Shown here: positions 1-7,750 of the stretch, piece after piece
Layout: each line of letters starts with the position of its first letter
Position numbering within the stretch: the first letter of the stretch is position 1
Source of the DNA: Kiritimatiellota bacterium
GTDB taxonomy: Bacteria; Verrucomicrobiota; Kiritimatiellia; JAAZAB01
NCBI GenBank assembly: GCA_026398415.1
Contig: JAPLSY010000012.1
Coordinates: 1 to 32,000 of the forward strand
Direction: 5' to 3'
Length of the DNA stretch: 32,000 bases
Program-made: the position numbers and the translations under genes
The notes under the pieces: generated by a model
Database searches by the model: none
Told to the model about the DNA's origin: nothing
What the model saw: the letters and a program-made list of their open reading frames with translations, nothing else

Positions 1-483
1 ACGCAACTGCTCCAAGCGTGCTTGCACCTGCTCGGCTCCCGCCGCCTGTAATCCCCGCCCCTCCAATCGCCGACCGGCTTTATCCAGCCCCAACCCACGC
101 ACTCGCACTGGATTTAAATGCAGATAAAACAACGCCTCCAATACCCAGGCCCCTTCGCCCTCTATTAAAACACTCTTGAATCGCCCCTGAAACAATGGCC
201 CAACTCGATTATGCCGACAATTATACCATAAACTATACGACACATTCAGCCATTGTATCGCTCTGCTCGCATTCGCTTCCGGCGTCTGGATCAAAAGGTG
301 ATAATGGTTCCCCATCAGAACATACGCGTGAATCCGCGCCGCATACCGTTCGTGCATCTCGCCAAGCAATTCAAGAAAATGCCCGCAATCTCGGTCGTCA
401 TCGAATATCCGTTGCCGATCGATGCCGCGGTTCGTAATGTGATACCATCCATCGGCTATATCTATTCGCAATGGTCTTGCCAT
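1..483 (-). CDS. REP-associated tyrosine transposase (RAYT, Y1/HUH family), 3' end outside window
   Basis: Reading the minus strand from the ATG at 483 gives 161 open codons that run off position 1 without a stop, so the C-terminus is missing. The protein starts MARPLRI and has the RAYT landmarks in order: YHITNRG at residues 14-20, the metal-binding HUH motif GNHYHLL with His60 and His62, GPLFQGRFKS around 95-104, and YLHLNPVR at 120-127, whose Tyr120 is the likely catalytic tyrosine. Enzymes of this family cut and rejoin single-stranded DNA at REP-type hairpins and are usually single-copy domesticated genes rather than full insertion sequences. An imperfect palindrome lies 45 bases upstream. 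Identification as a Y1 transposase of the RAYT clade is firm. Whether it is intact cannot be judged from here. Confidence 0.9.
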   Translation of the reverse strand, partial: MARPLRIDIADGWYHITNRGIDRQRIFDDDRDCGHFLELLGEMHERYAARIHAYVLMGNHYHLLIQTPEANASRAIQWLNVSYSLWYNCRHNRVGPLFQGRFKSVLIEGEGAWVLEALFYLHLNPVRVRGLGLDKAGRRLEGRGLQAAGAEQVQARLEQLR

Positions 484-527
484 GCCGTCTTTCTACACAC
501 TTGCATTGCCATTGTCAATATTGATTT

Positions 528-547
528 GTCGCATGTCGAGACGTGAC
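528..547. repeat. Imperfect palindrome upstream of the RAYT gene (possible REP-like site)
   Basis: The 20 bases have arms GTCGCATGTC and GAGACGTGAC, which pair at 7 of 10 positions. It lies just upstream of the transposase start. RAYT enzymes recognise short imperfect hairpins, so this could be an element end or REP-like site. No second copy was noticed in the window. A direct duplication of CTTATGCTCTC follows at about 550-575. Confidence 0.35.
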
Positions 548-549
548 CC

Positions 550-735
550 TTATGCTCTCCTCCTTATGCTCTCGGCTTCGCGCAAAGAATGAGCAGGTAC
601 AGCCGCAATACGTCTGTTAATTTGCGCCCTGTTCCATCCCACAAGCCCAAAGCCGAGAAGCATACACAGAATCATTACCGCAGCGGATATGACTATTCCC
701 CTTACGATCACCGAATTTTGATGAAAAAGCTTCAT
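550..735 (-). CDS. Possible small single-pass membrane protein
   Basis: From the ATG at 735 the minus strand encodes 61 residues: a short N-terminus (MKLFHQN), one strongly hydrophobic segment at about residues 12-33 (containing VMILCMLLGFGLVGW), and a basic tail. There is no clear Shine-Dalgarno sequence before this ATG. The frame stays open upstream to another ATG at 864, but that extension is antisense to a transposase-like fragment and looks non-coding. The predicted membrane helix is the only argument for a real gene. The family is not recognised. Confidence 0.3.
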   Translation of the reverse strand: MKLFHQNSVIVRGIVISAAVMILCMLLGFGLVGWNRAQINRRIAAVPAHSLREAESIRRRA

Positions 736-846
736 AATGGCGGATTGGGTCAGGGCACGCCTGTCCAAAATAAAGTTTTGAAAAGACCTCCTTGGCGGGG
801 GATAGTTCTTGGTGAAAAGGGACAAGAACGCCGCAACAAGGAGGTC

Positions 847-939
847 ATGAATATGGTGCGCCATGCGAGTCTATTCAGCCAAGTATTATCTTGGGGCGGA
901 TTGGGCCCTCGAGGGCCCGTTGCCCAAAGCCGCGTTTAA
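847..939 (+). pseudogene. 5' remnant of an IS4-like transposase gene (first ~15 codons only)
   Basis: A strong ribosome-binding site (AAGGAGGT) sits immediately before ATG 847, and the frame begins MNMVRHASLFSQVLS. This resembles the N-terminus of IS4-family transposases with a DUF4372-type start, which commonly read like RHxSLFSQLL. After about 15 residues the similarity stops, the frame turns into unrelated codons and ends at 939. The break coincides with a perfect 16-base palindrome, GGGCCCTCGAGGGCCC, at 903-918. The reading is an insertion element of which only the left end survives. The match is short and from memory, so the family assignment is tentative. Confidence 0.4.
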
Positions 940-1060
940 AATATTTTCTTACAAGAAAACTGGTTCCGCCGATAATCTTCTTCTGAGACACAGCTGCCCA
1001 AAATCAGATTGTTTTGGACAGCAGTGGTTGTGTGTGATGCGTCAAGGAGGACATTTTTTC

Positions 1061-1155
1061 ATGTCGGCATTCCAGCGTGTATAGTCCTTGCATTGGGCGT
1101 ATGGGTGGTTATAGTAGCGACCGTTTTGAATCCGAGCGTGAAATTGAAAAATTAA
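1061..1155 (+). pseudogene. Small membrane protein gene with a -1 frameshift
   Basis: A strong Shine-Dalgarno sequence (AAGGAGGA, 1044-1051) precedes ATG 1061 at a suitable distance, but the frame reads only MSAFQRV and stops at TAG 1082. Stepping back one base at 1081 joins MSAFQRV to IVLALGVWVVIVATVL and then NPSVKLKN, ending at TAA 1153-1155. That makes a natural 31-residue single-helix membrane peptide. The good start signal, the hydrophobic segment and the single-base shift argue for a recently broken gene, a sequencing error, or less likely programmed frameshifting. It lies 17 bases before the next gene and may have been co-transcribed with it. The family is not recognised. Confidence 0.45.
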
Positions 1156-1171
1156 CTGAAAGGGAAGCATC

Positions 1172-2044
1172 ATGAAAATCGGCGTGTCGTCCTACAGTTT
1201 TAGCCGGTTGGTTGCCGGCGGGCAGATGCAGCAAATCGACGTTATTGCCAAGGCCAAAGAGATGGGTTTTGACGTTATAGAGTTCTCCACCCTGACCCTG
1301 CCGAAGGGCGAACGCGCGCTTGATTTTGCGCCTCGCCTGAAGGCGGAGAGCGACCGGGTGGGCCTGCCGCTGGTCAACTATACGATCGGCGCCGACTTTA
1401 TCAATGGATCGAAAGGCGATTGGAAGGCCGAGGCGGAACGGCTTAAAGACGAAGTGCGGGTGGCGAAGATATTGGGGGTGCCCGGTATGCGCCATGACGC
1501 GACGCAAGGTTTCCCGGCCGGCCACAAAGGGGCCCGCGGCTTTGACGATGCCTTGCCCACCCTGATCAAGGGCTGTCGGCTGGTCACGGAATTTGCGGCT
1601 GACCTGGGTATCCGGACCATGGTGGAAAACCATGGTTATTTTTGCCAGGATAGCGAACGGGTCGAGAAGCTGATCAATGGGGTCAACCATCCCAATTTTG
1701 GCGCGCTCGTCGATATGGGTAATTTCCTTTGTGCCGACGAAGATCCGGCCCGGGCGGTGGGCCGCATGCTGCCCTACGCCTTTCACTGCCACGCCAAGGA
1801 TTTTCACGTCAAGCCGGGCACAGCGCCGAACCCCGGCAAGGGTTGGTTCCAATCACGGGCCGGCAATTGGCTGCGCGGCTCGATTATTGGCCATGGCGAT
1901 GTGCCGGTGACGCAATGCCTGCGCACAATGAAACGGGCGGGTTACGACGGCGTGCTTTCGATCGAGTTCGAGGGCATGGAAGATGTGCTGACCGGCATTG
2001 CCATCGGCCTGGCGAACCTTCGGCGCTTTGAGCAAGAAGCCTGA
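1172..2044 (+). CDS. Sugar phosphate isomerase/epimerase-like TIM-barrel protein (AP endonuclease family 2 fold)
   Basis: This 290-residue protein has the fold of xylose-isomerase-like sugar isomerases and epimerases, which use a divalent metal to interconvert keto- and aldo-sugars or related polyols. The start is MKIGVSSYSFSRL, preceded by AAAGGGA. Candidate metal ligands appear in family order at the ends of successive beta strands: Glu152 in VENHG, Asp181 in VDMGN, a His in FHCHAKDFH (205-212), His241 in GHGDV and Glu265 in IEFEG. Length is normal for the family and there is no signal peptide, so it should be cytoplasmic. The substrate cannot be told from sequence. It ends 6 bases short of a convergent gene. 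The broken small membrane gene upstream may have shared its transcript. Confidence 0.88.
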   Translation: MKIGVSSYSFSRLVAGGQMQQIDVIAKAKEMGFDVIEFSTLTLPKGERALDFAPRLKAESDRVGLPLVNYTIGADFINGSKGDWKAEAERLKDEVRVAKILGVPGMRHDATQGFPAGHKGARGFDDALPTLIKGCRLVTEFAADLGIRTMVENHGYFCQDSERVEKLINGVNHPNFGALVDMGNFLCADEDPARAVGRMLPYAFHCHAKDFHVKPGTAPNPGKGWFQSRAGNWLRGSIIGHGDVPVTQCLRTMKRAGYDGVLSIEFEGMEDVLTGIAIGLANLRRFEQEA

Positions 2045-2049
2045 ACGAT

Positions 2050-2457
2050 TTATTGACCAGTTGTAAGCGACGCTCCGCTGGCGGCTTTATGACCCATTAA
2101 TTGATTAAAGGGTGATTGGATCCATTTGCATTGGGCCAATGCTACGATCAACAATGTGTAGAGAAGCGAAATCAGGAAGAAGCGCCTAAGCGAAATTCTT
2201 GGCTCCGTTTGACGAAGCAGCTTGCGGGCGCTTACGTGCATGCCGAGCAGGCCGATCAGGTTTGTAGCCCAATACGCTCCTACAAAAGCGAACAGGAATA
2301 AACGCTGGTCAAGCATTGCCACCAGTTGAGCGGCCAGATACGCTATGGGCAAATTGACCACGGCATCGTTCCACCAGCTGATCGGTGACAACGTAAAGCC
2401 TATGGCGAACAAGCTCCCCCATGCCATGCGCCGCAAATTTTCGTTTGTACGCGTCAT
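2050..2457 (-). CDS. Small multi-pass membrane protein, function unknown
   Basis: From ATG 2457 this is a 135-residue protein beginning MTRTNENLRRMAWG. The frame is open further upstream, but that extension would run into the preceding gene, so the internal ATG is preferred. Three or four hydrophobic segments are visible: around LFAIGFTLSPISWW, around LPIAYLAAQLVAML, around LFLFAFVGAYWATNLIGLLG, and near the C-terminus around FFLISLLYTLLIVAL. The last is followed by a short soluble tail. No family is recognised. It follows the flavodoxin-like gene by about 50 bases on the same strand and could be its operon partner, perhaps as a membrane component of a redox step, but nothing in the sequence shows that. 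Confidence 0.7.
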   Translation of the reverse strand: MTRTNENLRRMAWGSLFAIGFTLSPISWWNDAVVNLPIAYLAAQLVAMLDQRLFLFAFVGAYWATNLIGLLGMHVSARKLLRQTEPRISLRRFFLISLLYTLLIVALAQCKWIQSPFNQLMGHKAASGASLTTGQ

Positions 2458-2506
2458 GTGCGGTGCCCGCCTGCATGGGTAACAACATTTGCCTGGCGCG
2501 GGCGGC

Positions 2507-2947
2507 TTAAGTCGCCACGGCGGCCGCCAGCTTGATGCCAAGCGCTTTCAAGTCGGCGGCTTCCTTCCCATCGGGATGGCCTTTGACCAGCACTGCGTTA
2601 GCGGCTTTCCGGAGCTTGAAGGACTGGGCCAATGATTCGATGCTTTTAATGGCTTTTCCACCGCCGCCATGGGTTAGAAAGGCGACATAAGGTTTGCCTG
2701 TGACCTGGTCCTGCGTTGGATAATATGCGCGATCAAGGAAATCCTTGAGTCCGCCGCCCATGTAGCTGAAAGCGTCGTAGGAACCCAAGGCCACGGCCTG
2801 GCAATTCAACAGGTCGGCCGGCTGTGCTTCGAAGCCGTTTTTGACCAGCACGGTGGCCCCGGTGGATCGGGCGCCTTCTGCCACCGCTTCGGCCGCTGCC
2901 TTCGTGTTGCCCGACAGACTGCAATAGACCACCAGTATTCTTGACAT
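2507..2947 (-). CDS. Flavodoxin-like FMN-binding protein
   Basis: The protein is 146 residues from ATG 2947. That start has an excellent Shine-Dalgarno (AAAGGAGT) 6-8 bases upstream, which rules out the longer open frame to 3025. It opens with a flavodoxin beta strand and phosphate-binding loop, VVYCSLSGNTKAAAEAV. Later come a GSYDAFSYMGGGLKDFLDR segment, as in flavodoxin-family reductases, and a strand plus glycine-rich loop, VAFLTHGGGGKAI. Flavodoxins carry electrons on FMN in the cytoplasm. The size fits a short-chain flavodoxin. The redox partner is unknown. A small membrane protein gene follows on the same strand. Confidence 0.85.
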   Translation of the reverse strand: MSRILVVYCSLSGNTKAAAEAVAEGARSTGATVLVKNGFEAQPADLLNCQAVALGSYDAFSYMGGGLKDFLDRAYYPTQDQVTGKPYVAFLTHGGGGKAIKSIESLAQSFKLRKAANAVLVKGHPDGKEAADLKALGIKLAAAVAT

Positions 2948-3049
2948 GGCGTTACTCCTTTCGCAAAGATGCGGGCGCTTGTTGCAATTCAAACTGGGAT
3001 AAGCATACCGCCAATATCCGGCCAACGCAAGTCGGCCGTGCCCGGTGGA

Positions 3050-4255
3050 TTATTCGTAGCGCAGGGCGTCAATGGGATTCAAGCGGGCGGCCTTGCGGGC
3101 GGGAACGAAGCCGAAGATCACACCGATGGCGGCCGAGAACAAGGCGGCGATGAAGATAATCGGCATGTTCAGAATAAACGGCACGTTCAGGACTTTCGCC
3201 AGGGCAACCGAGGAGGCCAGCGCGAGCATAATGCCGATCAGACCGCCGCACGAGGACACTACGACCGCTTCCACGAGGAACTGAAGCAGCACCTCGCGCT
3301 CCATGGCGCCGATCGCCAGGCGCGTTCCGATCTCGCGGGTGCGTTCGGTGACCGAGACCAGCATGATGTTCATGATGCCGATACCACCGACCAGCAGGCT
3401 GACCCCCGCCACCGCACCGAGCAACGCGGTCAGAACTTGCGTCGTGCCGGAGAGCATTGTGGCGATTTCCTTCATATCCATTACGTCAAAGTTATTCTCC
3501 TCGCTGTCCGCGAGATGGCGGCGGACACGCATCAGGCGCATGATCTCCTGTTTGACCCGGTCGGTGGACACCCCGTCCCGGACCGAGACCTGGATGATGC
3601 TGACATCCTCGTTGCCGGCAATGCGCCGCTGGAACGTCCGCAACGGGATCACCACGAGGTCGTCCTGATCGGTGCCCACTATGTTTTGTCCCTTGGCTTC
3701 GAGCAGACCGATCACTTCGCAGGAAAGTTTGTTCAGGCGGATATGATTGCCAACCGGGTTTTGGCGGCCGAACAGTTTGGTGCGCACGGTCTCGCCGATG
3801 ACACATACCGCCACGCCGACCCGCGTTTCGTTGGACGTAAAGACCCGCCCATCCTTGATCTTGCGATTATTCAGCGTGAAGTATTGTTCGGTGCTCCCGG
3901 TAACCGCTGTCATCCTGTTTTCGTTGGCCAGAATGGCCATCATGGAACTGCTGGCAGCCGGCGCGACCGCCACGAGCAACGGAATATCGCGCGCCAGGGC
4001 TTCGGCATCGGCCAGCTTGAACGGCGTCGCTCCCGACGACTGGCCCGGTCCCATACGTTTGCCGGGGTTGATCATAAGCAGGTTGCTTCCCAGGCTCGCA
4101 ATTTGCTCGGTGACCTGCCGGGTGGCGCCGCCCCCAAGGGTAACGAGAATGATGACGGATGCCACGCCAATGATGATGCCCAGCATCGTCAGAAAGGAGC
4201 GCATCACATTGCGGCGAAGTTCGCGCAGGGCCAGAAGCAAGGCATTTCCCAACAT
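3050..4255 (-). CDS. MacB-like ABC transporter permease (FtsX domain)
   Basis: This 401-residue inner-membrane permease has the MacB layout. A first membrane helix lies at about residues 17-42 (around FLTMLGIIIGVASVIIL), followed by a large periplasmic domain. Three FtsX-type helices follow in the C-terminal third, including LLVGGIGIMNIMLVSVTERT and a final helix ending in VPARKAARLNPIDALRYE. MacB proteins do not move substrate through the membrane themselves. They transmit ATPase motion to a periplasmic adaptor and an outer-membrane channel to expel macrolides, peptides or lipids. The start ATG shares one base with the stop of the ATPase gene (TGATG), so translation is probably coupled. Here the ATPase is a separate polypeptide, unlike E. 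coli MacB. It is the last gene of the efflux operon. Confidence 0.93.
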   Translation of the reverse strand: MLGNALLLALRELRRNVMRSFLTMLGIIIGVASVIILVTLGGGATRQVTEQIASLGSNLLMINPGKRMGPGQSSGATPFKLADAEALARDIPLLVAVAPAASSSMMAILANENRMTAVTGSTEQYFTLNNRKIKDGRVFTSNETRVGVAVCVIGETVRTKLFGRQNPVGNHIRLNKLSCEVIGLLEAKGQNIVGTDQDDLVVIPLRTFQRRIAGNEDVSIIQVSVRDGVSTDRVKQEIMRLMRVRRHLADSEENNFDVMDMKEIATMLSGTTQVLTALLGAVAGVSLLVGGIGIMNIMLVSVTERTREIGTRLAIGAMEREVLLQFLVEAVVVSSCGGLIGIMLALASSVALAKVLNVPFILNMPIIFIAALFSAAIGVIFGFVPARKAARLNPIDALRYE

Positions 4256-4983
4256 CAGCGATTCTCCTCATGCGTATGATCGGTGGCCATCAGACCATCC
4301 AGAAAGTGAACGGTTCGTTTGGCGTAGGCCGCCATATCGGGCTCATGAGTCACCATGATGATCGTGATCCCCTGATCGCGATTGAACGACGTCAGTAACG
4401 CCATAATTTCGGCGCTGCGCTTGGAATCCAGGTTGCCCGTCGGTTCATCGGCCAGCAACACCACCGGTCGGGTGACGATCGCGCGAGCAACGGCGACCCG
4501 TTGTTGCTGTCCGCCGGAAAGCTCTCCGGGAGTGTGATGTTCCCAGCCCGTCAATCCAACTTGTTCCAAGGCCCGCTGCGCGAGCGAATGCCGTTCGATC
4601 ATATGCGTGTGCCGGTAGATCAGGGGTAATTCCACGTTCTCTAGCGCCGACGTGCGGTTGAGGAGATTGAACCCCTGAAACACGAACCCCAGATAGTGCC
4701 TCCGCAGGAGCGCGCGCTGGTTGCGCGTCAGCCGGCCGACCTCGACGCCCTGGAAGCGATAGACGCCGGCCGTGGGCGTATCCAAACAGCCGAGGATATT
4801 CATGCAGGTGCTCTTGCCGGAACCGCTGGGTCCCATCACGGCCACGAACTCGCCCGGATAAATTCGCAGGTCCACCCCGCGTAATGCTTCCATGGCGGCG
4901 CTACCGGTGCCGTAGACCTTGGTCACGCCACACAGCTCGAGGAGCGGCAACCGCGATACGCCGTTGTCTGCGGGGGTGTTCAT
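4255..4983 (-). CDS. MacB-type ABC transporter ATP-binding protein
   Basis: The protein is 242 residues and complete. Walker A is GPSGSGKST at 51-59, the Q-loop is in FVFQGFNLL near 100-107, the ABC signature LSGGQQQR is at 155-162, and Walker B is VVLLADEP at 174-181 with catalytic Glu180. The H-loop histidine is in VTHEP. It belongs to the LolD/MacB class of cytoplasmic ATPases that drive mechanotransmission rather than import. It overlaps the adaptor stop by ATGA and the permease start by one base, so the three subunits should be made together. Confidence 0.95.
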   Translation of the reverse strand: MNTPADNGVSRLPLLELCGVTKVYGTGSAAMEALRGVDLRIYPGEFVAVMGPSGSGKSTCMNILGCLDTPTAGVYRFQGVEVGRLTRNQRALLRRHYLGFVFQGFNLLNRTSALENVELPLIYRHTHMIERHSLAQRALEQVGLTGWEHHTPGELSGGQQQRVAVARAIVTRPVVLLADEPTGNLDSKRSAEIMALLTSFNRDQGITIIMVTHEPDMAAYAKRTVHFLDGLMATDHTHEENR

Positions 4984-6272
4984 TGCTTGACCGTCTCCGT
5001 GTCCGTCACCACTTCCATCCCAGCATCGAGCATGCCGCCAGTCACTTCCGTCAGTAACCCGTCACTGGTCCCCTTGGTGATAGGGATGGCCGTCAGCTGA
5101 CCGGAGCGGAGAATCCAAACCCGCTGTTCCTTGCTCTTGCCGTTCGTGTCTGCACTCGATTTAGATTCCGCGGGCGGATGCGGCATGAGGGAGCTGATCA
5201 GGCTGCCACCGCCGGACTTGTTGGCTTGGGTCGTTTGGGGCGGGACAAATCGTAGGGCCGCGTTGGGAATGAGGAGCGTGTTCTCGATCTTATTGACAGT
5301 AATTACAGCGGTCGCGGTCATCCCGGGCCGCAACACCAGACTGGTGTTATCCACTCGGAGCACGGCCTTATAGGTAACCACCCCCTCGACGGTTTCCGAA
5401 CCGTACCGCACCTGGGTAATGTGAGCCGGAAACTCGCGGTCCTGATAGGCATCCACGGTAAACGTGGCTTCCTGCCCCATCCGCACCTGGCCCACGTCGG
5501 CTTCGTCAACATCCACCAGTAATTTCATCTGCTTCAAATCCTCGGCCAGCGTGAAAAGCACGGGCGATGCAAAGGACGCCGCCACGGTTTGCCCCGGTTC
5601 CACCGCGCGTTTCAGAACGACACCGTCAATGGGGGAATGAATAACCGCCTTGGACAAATCCGTTCGGTTGACATTCAGGGTCGCCTCCGCCTGAGCCGCC
5701 AACGCCTTGGCACTGGCTTCATCTGCTTTGGCGCGGGCAAGCGTTGCTTTGGCCGTATCCAGGTCGCTTTGTGCGGGCATTTTGCCGCCGCTTAGGGTAT
5801 AAACCCGGTTCAACTGCGTCCATTTGGCTTCCGCTTCCTGAATGGTGGCCTGCGTTTGAAGAACCTTCGCCCGCGCGGAGGCGAGCGCCGATTCGGATTG
5901 CAATGCCTGTGCTTCCAGTCGAGAGGTGTCGAGTCGGGCCAACACTTGTCCAACCTTGACCTCATCATTGTAATCCGCCTCGACAGTCTTGATCGTGCCG
6001 GACACCTCGATACCGACATCCACCTCTTTGATCGGGGCAAGCGTGCCGGTGGCGCTCACCGTCACTACCAGGTTGCCGCGCCGCACGGGCTGGGTAATAT
6101 AGCGCTGCGCGTCGGTCTTGCGCCCGGCGAACCAGAATGCTCCGGTAATCGCCATGGCCGCCGCCAAGCTGCCCCCCACCCAGTATTTTAGGCGCAAGTG
6201 GCGCGCGCTGGAATGGGTAATACCGAGCGTCTTGGCGACATCATCTTGCGGTTGAATCTTCGATAGGGTCAT
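4980..6272 (-). CDS. MacA-like periplasmic adaptor (membrane fusion protein)
   Basis: The protein is 430 residues. A membrane anchor lies at about residues 32-50 (around SLAAAMAITGAFWFAG). A lipoyl-like half domain follows, with VTVSATGTLAPIKEV and GTIKTVEADYNDEVKVG, then an alpha-helical hairpin at about 120-205 rich in Ala, Gln and Glu. The second lipoyl half is VIHSPIDGVVLKRAVEPG, followed by beta-barrel and membrane-proximal domains. Adaptors of this class bridge the inner-membrane MacB pump to a TolC-like outer-membrane channel. Its ATG overlaps the outer-membrane-factor stop (ATGA), and its stop overlaps the ATPase start. A Ser/Lys-rich insertion occurs around residues 350-375. Confidence 0.93.
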   Translation of the reverse strand: MTLSKIQPQDDVAKTLGITHSSARHLRLKYWVGGSLAAAMAITGAFWFAGRKTDAQRYITQPVRRGNLVVTVSATGTLAPIKEVDVGIEVSGTIKTVEADYNDEVKVGQVLARLDTSRLEAQALQSESALASARAKVLQTQATIQEAEAKWTQLNRVYTLSGGKMPAQSDLDTAKATLARAKADEASAKALAAQAEATLNVNRTDLSKAVIHSPIDGVVLKRAVEPGQTVAASFASPVLFTLAEDLKQMKLLVDVDEADVGQVRMGQEATFTVDAYQDREFPAHITQVRYGSETVEGVVTYKAVLRVDNTSLVLRPGMTATAVITVNKIENTLLIPNAALRFVPPQTTQANKSGGGSLISSLMPHPPAESKSSADTNGKSKEQRVWILRSGQLTAIPITKGTSDGLLTEVTGGMLDAGMEVVTDTETVKQ

Positions 6273-7750
6273 GGTGTATCTCCTGAAGGATTTGTTTTAG
6301 CCGTAGCGAGCGCCGATGAGTGCGAGGTCCAGCCGCCCCCGAGGGCTTTGTAGAGACGGATCACATTGGCGGTGACCTCCGCGTCGCTGACGACCAACTG
6401 ATCTTGCACCGACAACAGCGTCCGTTGCATGTCCAGAACCGTCTGGAAGCCGACGAGCCCGGACGTGTATTGATTCCGTGCCAAACCAAACGCGCTTTGC
6501 CCGGCTTGCACCGCTGCCTCAAGCGCGCGGCGGCGCGCCTGCTCGTTGGCATAGGCAACCAGTGCATTTTCGACATCCTCCAGGGCCGTCAACACGGTGG
6601 CTTCATACAGGCTCAGCGCCTCCTCCTGCAAGGCTGTCTGGACCTCGACGGCTTGGCGAAGGGATCCGCCGTCGAAGAGTGTCCAGGTCGCGTTGGCCGC
6701 CGCTTGGGCTGTCCTGGCGCCGGCGTTATAAAGGGTTCCGAGCGAGAGCGACTCGAGTCCGATGCTGCCCAGCAACGAGAAATCCGGATAGCGCGCGGCC
6801 TGAGCCACGCCAATTTGCGCAGTCTGGGCGGCCAATTGGCGTTCCGCTTGGCGGATGTCGGGGCGGTGGCGCAACATGTCCGCAGGAACCCCAACGGCAA
6901 TGTCGAGGGGCGGCACTGGAATGGCTTTGGGCTCGGCAAGCAACTCTTTCAGCCGGCCGGGCGGCTGACCCACGAGTACGGCCAAGCGGTGTTGCCCCTT
7001 TTCCAAGGACGTTCGCAACGTGGGCAGTTCCGCACGGGCTTGCTCCAGACTGAGATTGGCCTGGTCCACGTCCAGTTGGGTGGTAAGCCCGGCTTCATGA
7101 CGCCACCGGGTAATGTCGCAGGTTTCGGCACGCGTGGCCAGGTTGGTTTCCGTGAGGGCTATGAGGAGTTGATCCGAACGAACCTCGACATAATTCAACG
7201 CCACTTCGGCGAACAGACTGACCAGCGCGTCGTTCACCGCTTCCTGCGACGCCTGCATCGTCGCGTCGGCGGATTCCAGTGCGCGCCGATTCTTGCCGAA
7301 AATATCCATTTCCCAACTGGCGTCGAAGCCATTGGCAAACAGATTGGCCGTGTCCCCGTTGCCGCTCTCTTCACTGCCACGGCTACGGGAGGCGGCCGCG
7401 GCGGCTCCTACGGTCGGAAACAGTGCGGCCTTGGCCATGCCACGTTGCGCGCGCGCCGCGCGCAAGCGGGCCTCGGTCTGGCGCACATCGAGATTGCCCG
7501 CGCGCGCCCGCTCTATCAGATCCGATAAGACCGGGTCATTCAGCTGCGCCCACCACCGACTCAACGTTTCCGGCGCCGCCGGGGCGGCAGTCACCCCGGC
7601 ACTTAACGTCGCGCTCCAATTTGTCACAGCAGGCAATTGGGGTTGGATATAATCCGGCCCCACGCTGATGCACCCCCCAGTCAACAGCAGACTTGCCGCA
7701 AGGGACAGCGTGACGCCGATCGTTATGTTTGGAAAAAGTTTCATCGCCAT
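6269..7750 (-). CDS. Outer-membrane efflux factor, NodT/OprM type
   Basis: The protein is 493 residues, the usual length for TolC-like outer-membrane factors. An N-terminal signal ends in LLLTGGC, with Cys27 as the probable lipidation site. GPDYIQPQLP follows, the typical start of the mature NodT-family protein. Two internal repeats of the coiled-coil efflux domain are visible. The first holds LSDLIERARAGNLDVRQTEA and the second YTSGLVGFQTVLDMQRTLL. Members form trimeric channels through the outer membrane. The gene begins directly after the TetR stop (a second ATG lies two codons in) and its stop overlaps the adaptor ATG. Its position with a MacA/MacB set makes a complete tripartite exporter. 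Confidence 0.93.
   Translation of the reverse strand: MAMKLFPNITIGVTLSLAASLLLTGGCISVGPDYIQPQLPAVTNWSATLSAGVTAAPAAPETLSRWWAQLNDPVLSDLIERARAGNLDVRQTEARLRAARAQRGMAKAALFPTVGAAAAASRSRGSEESGNGDTANLFANGFDASWEMDIFGKNRRALESADATMQASQEAVNDALVSLFAEVALNYVEVRSDQLLIALTETNLATRAETCDITRWRHEAGLTTQLDVDQANLSLEQARAELPTLRTSLEKGQHRLAVLVGQPPGRLKELLAEPKAIPVPPLDIAVGVPADMLRHRPDIRQAERQLAAQTAQIGVAQAARYPDFSLLGSIGLESLSLGTLYNAGARTAQAAANATWTLFDGGSLRQAVEVQTALQEEALSLYEATVLTALEDVENALVAYANEQARRRALEAAVQAGQSAFGLARNQYTSGLVGFQTVLDMQRTLLSVQDQLVVSDAEVTANVIRLYKALGGGWTSHSSALATAKTNPSGDTP

Noticed and set aside
2969..4279. Long plus-strand open frame (436 codons) opposite the permease gene
   Set aside because: It is antisense to a clear MacB permease. 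Composition is rich in Arg, His, Asp and Gln with no domain logic, as expected for a mirror frame of high-G+C coding DNA.
6320..7528. Long plus-strand open frame (402 codons) opposite the outer-membrane factor gene
   Set aside because: It is an antisense shadow of a well-supported gene.
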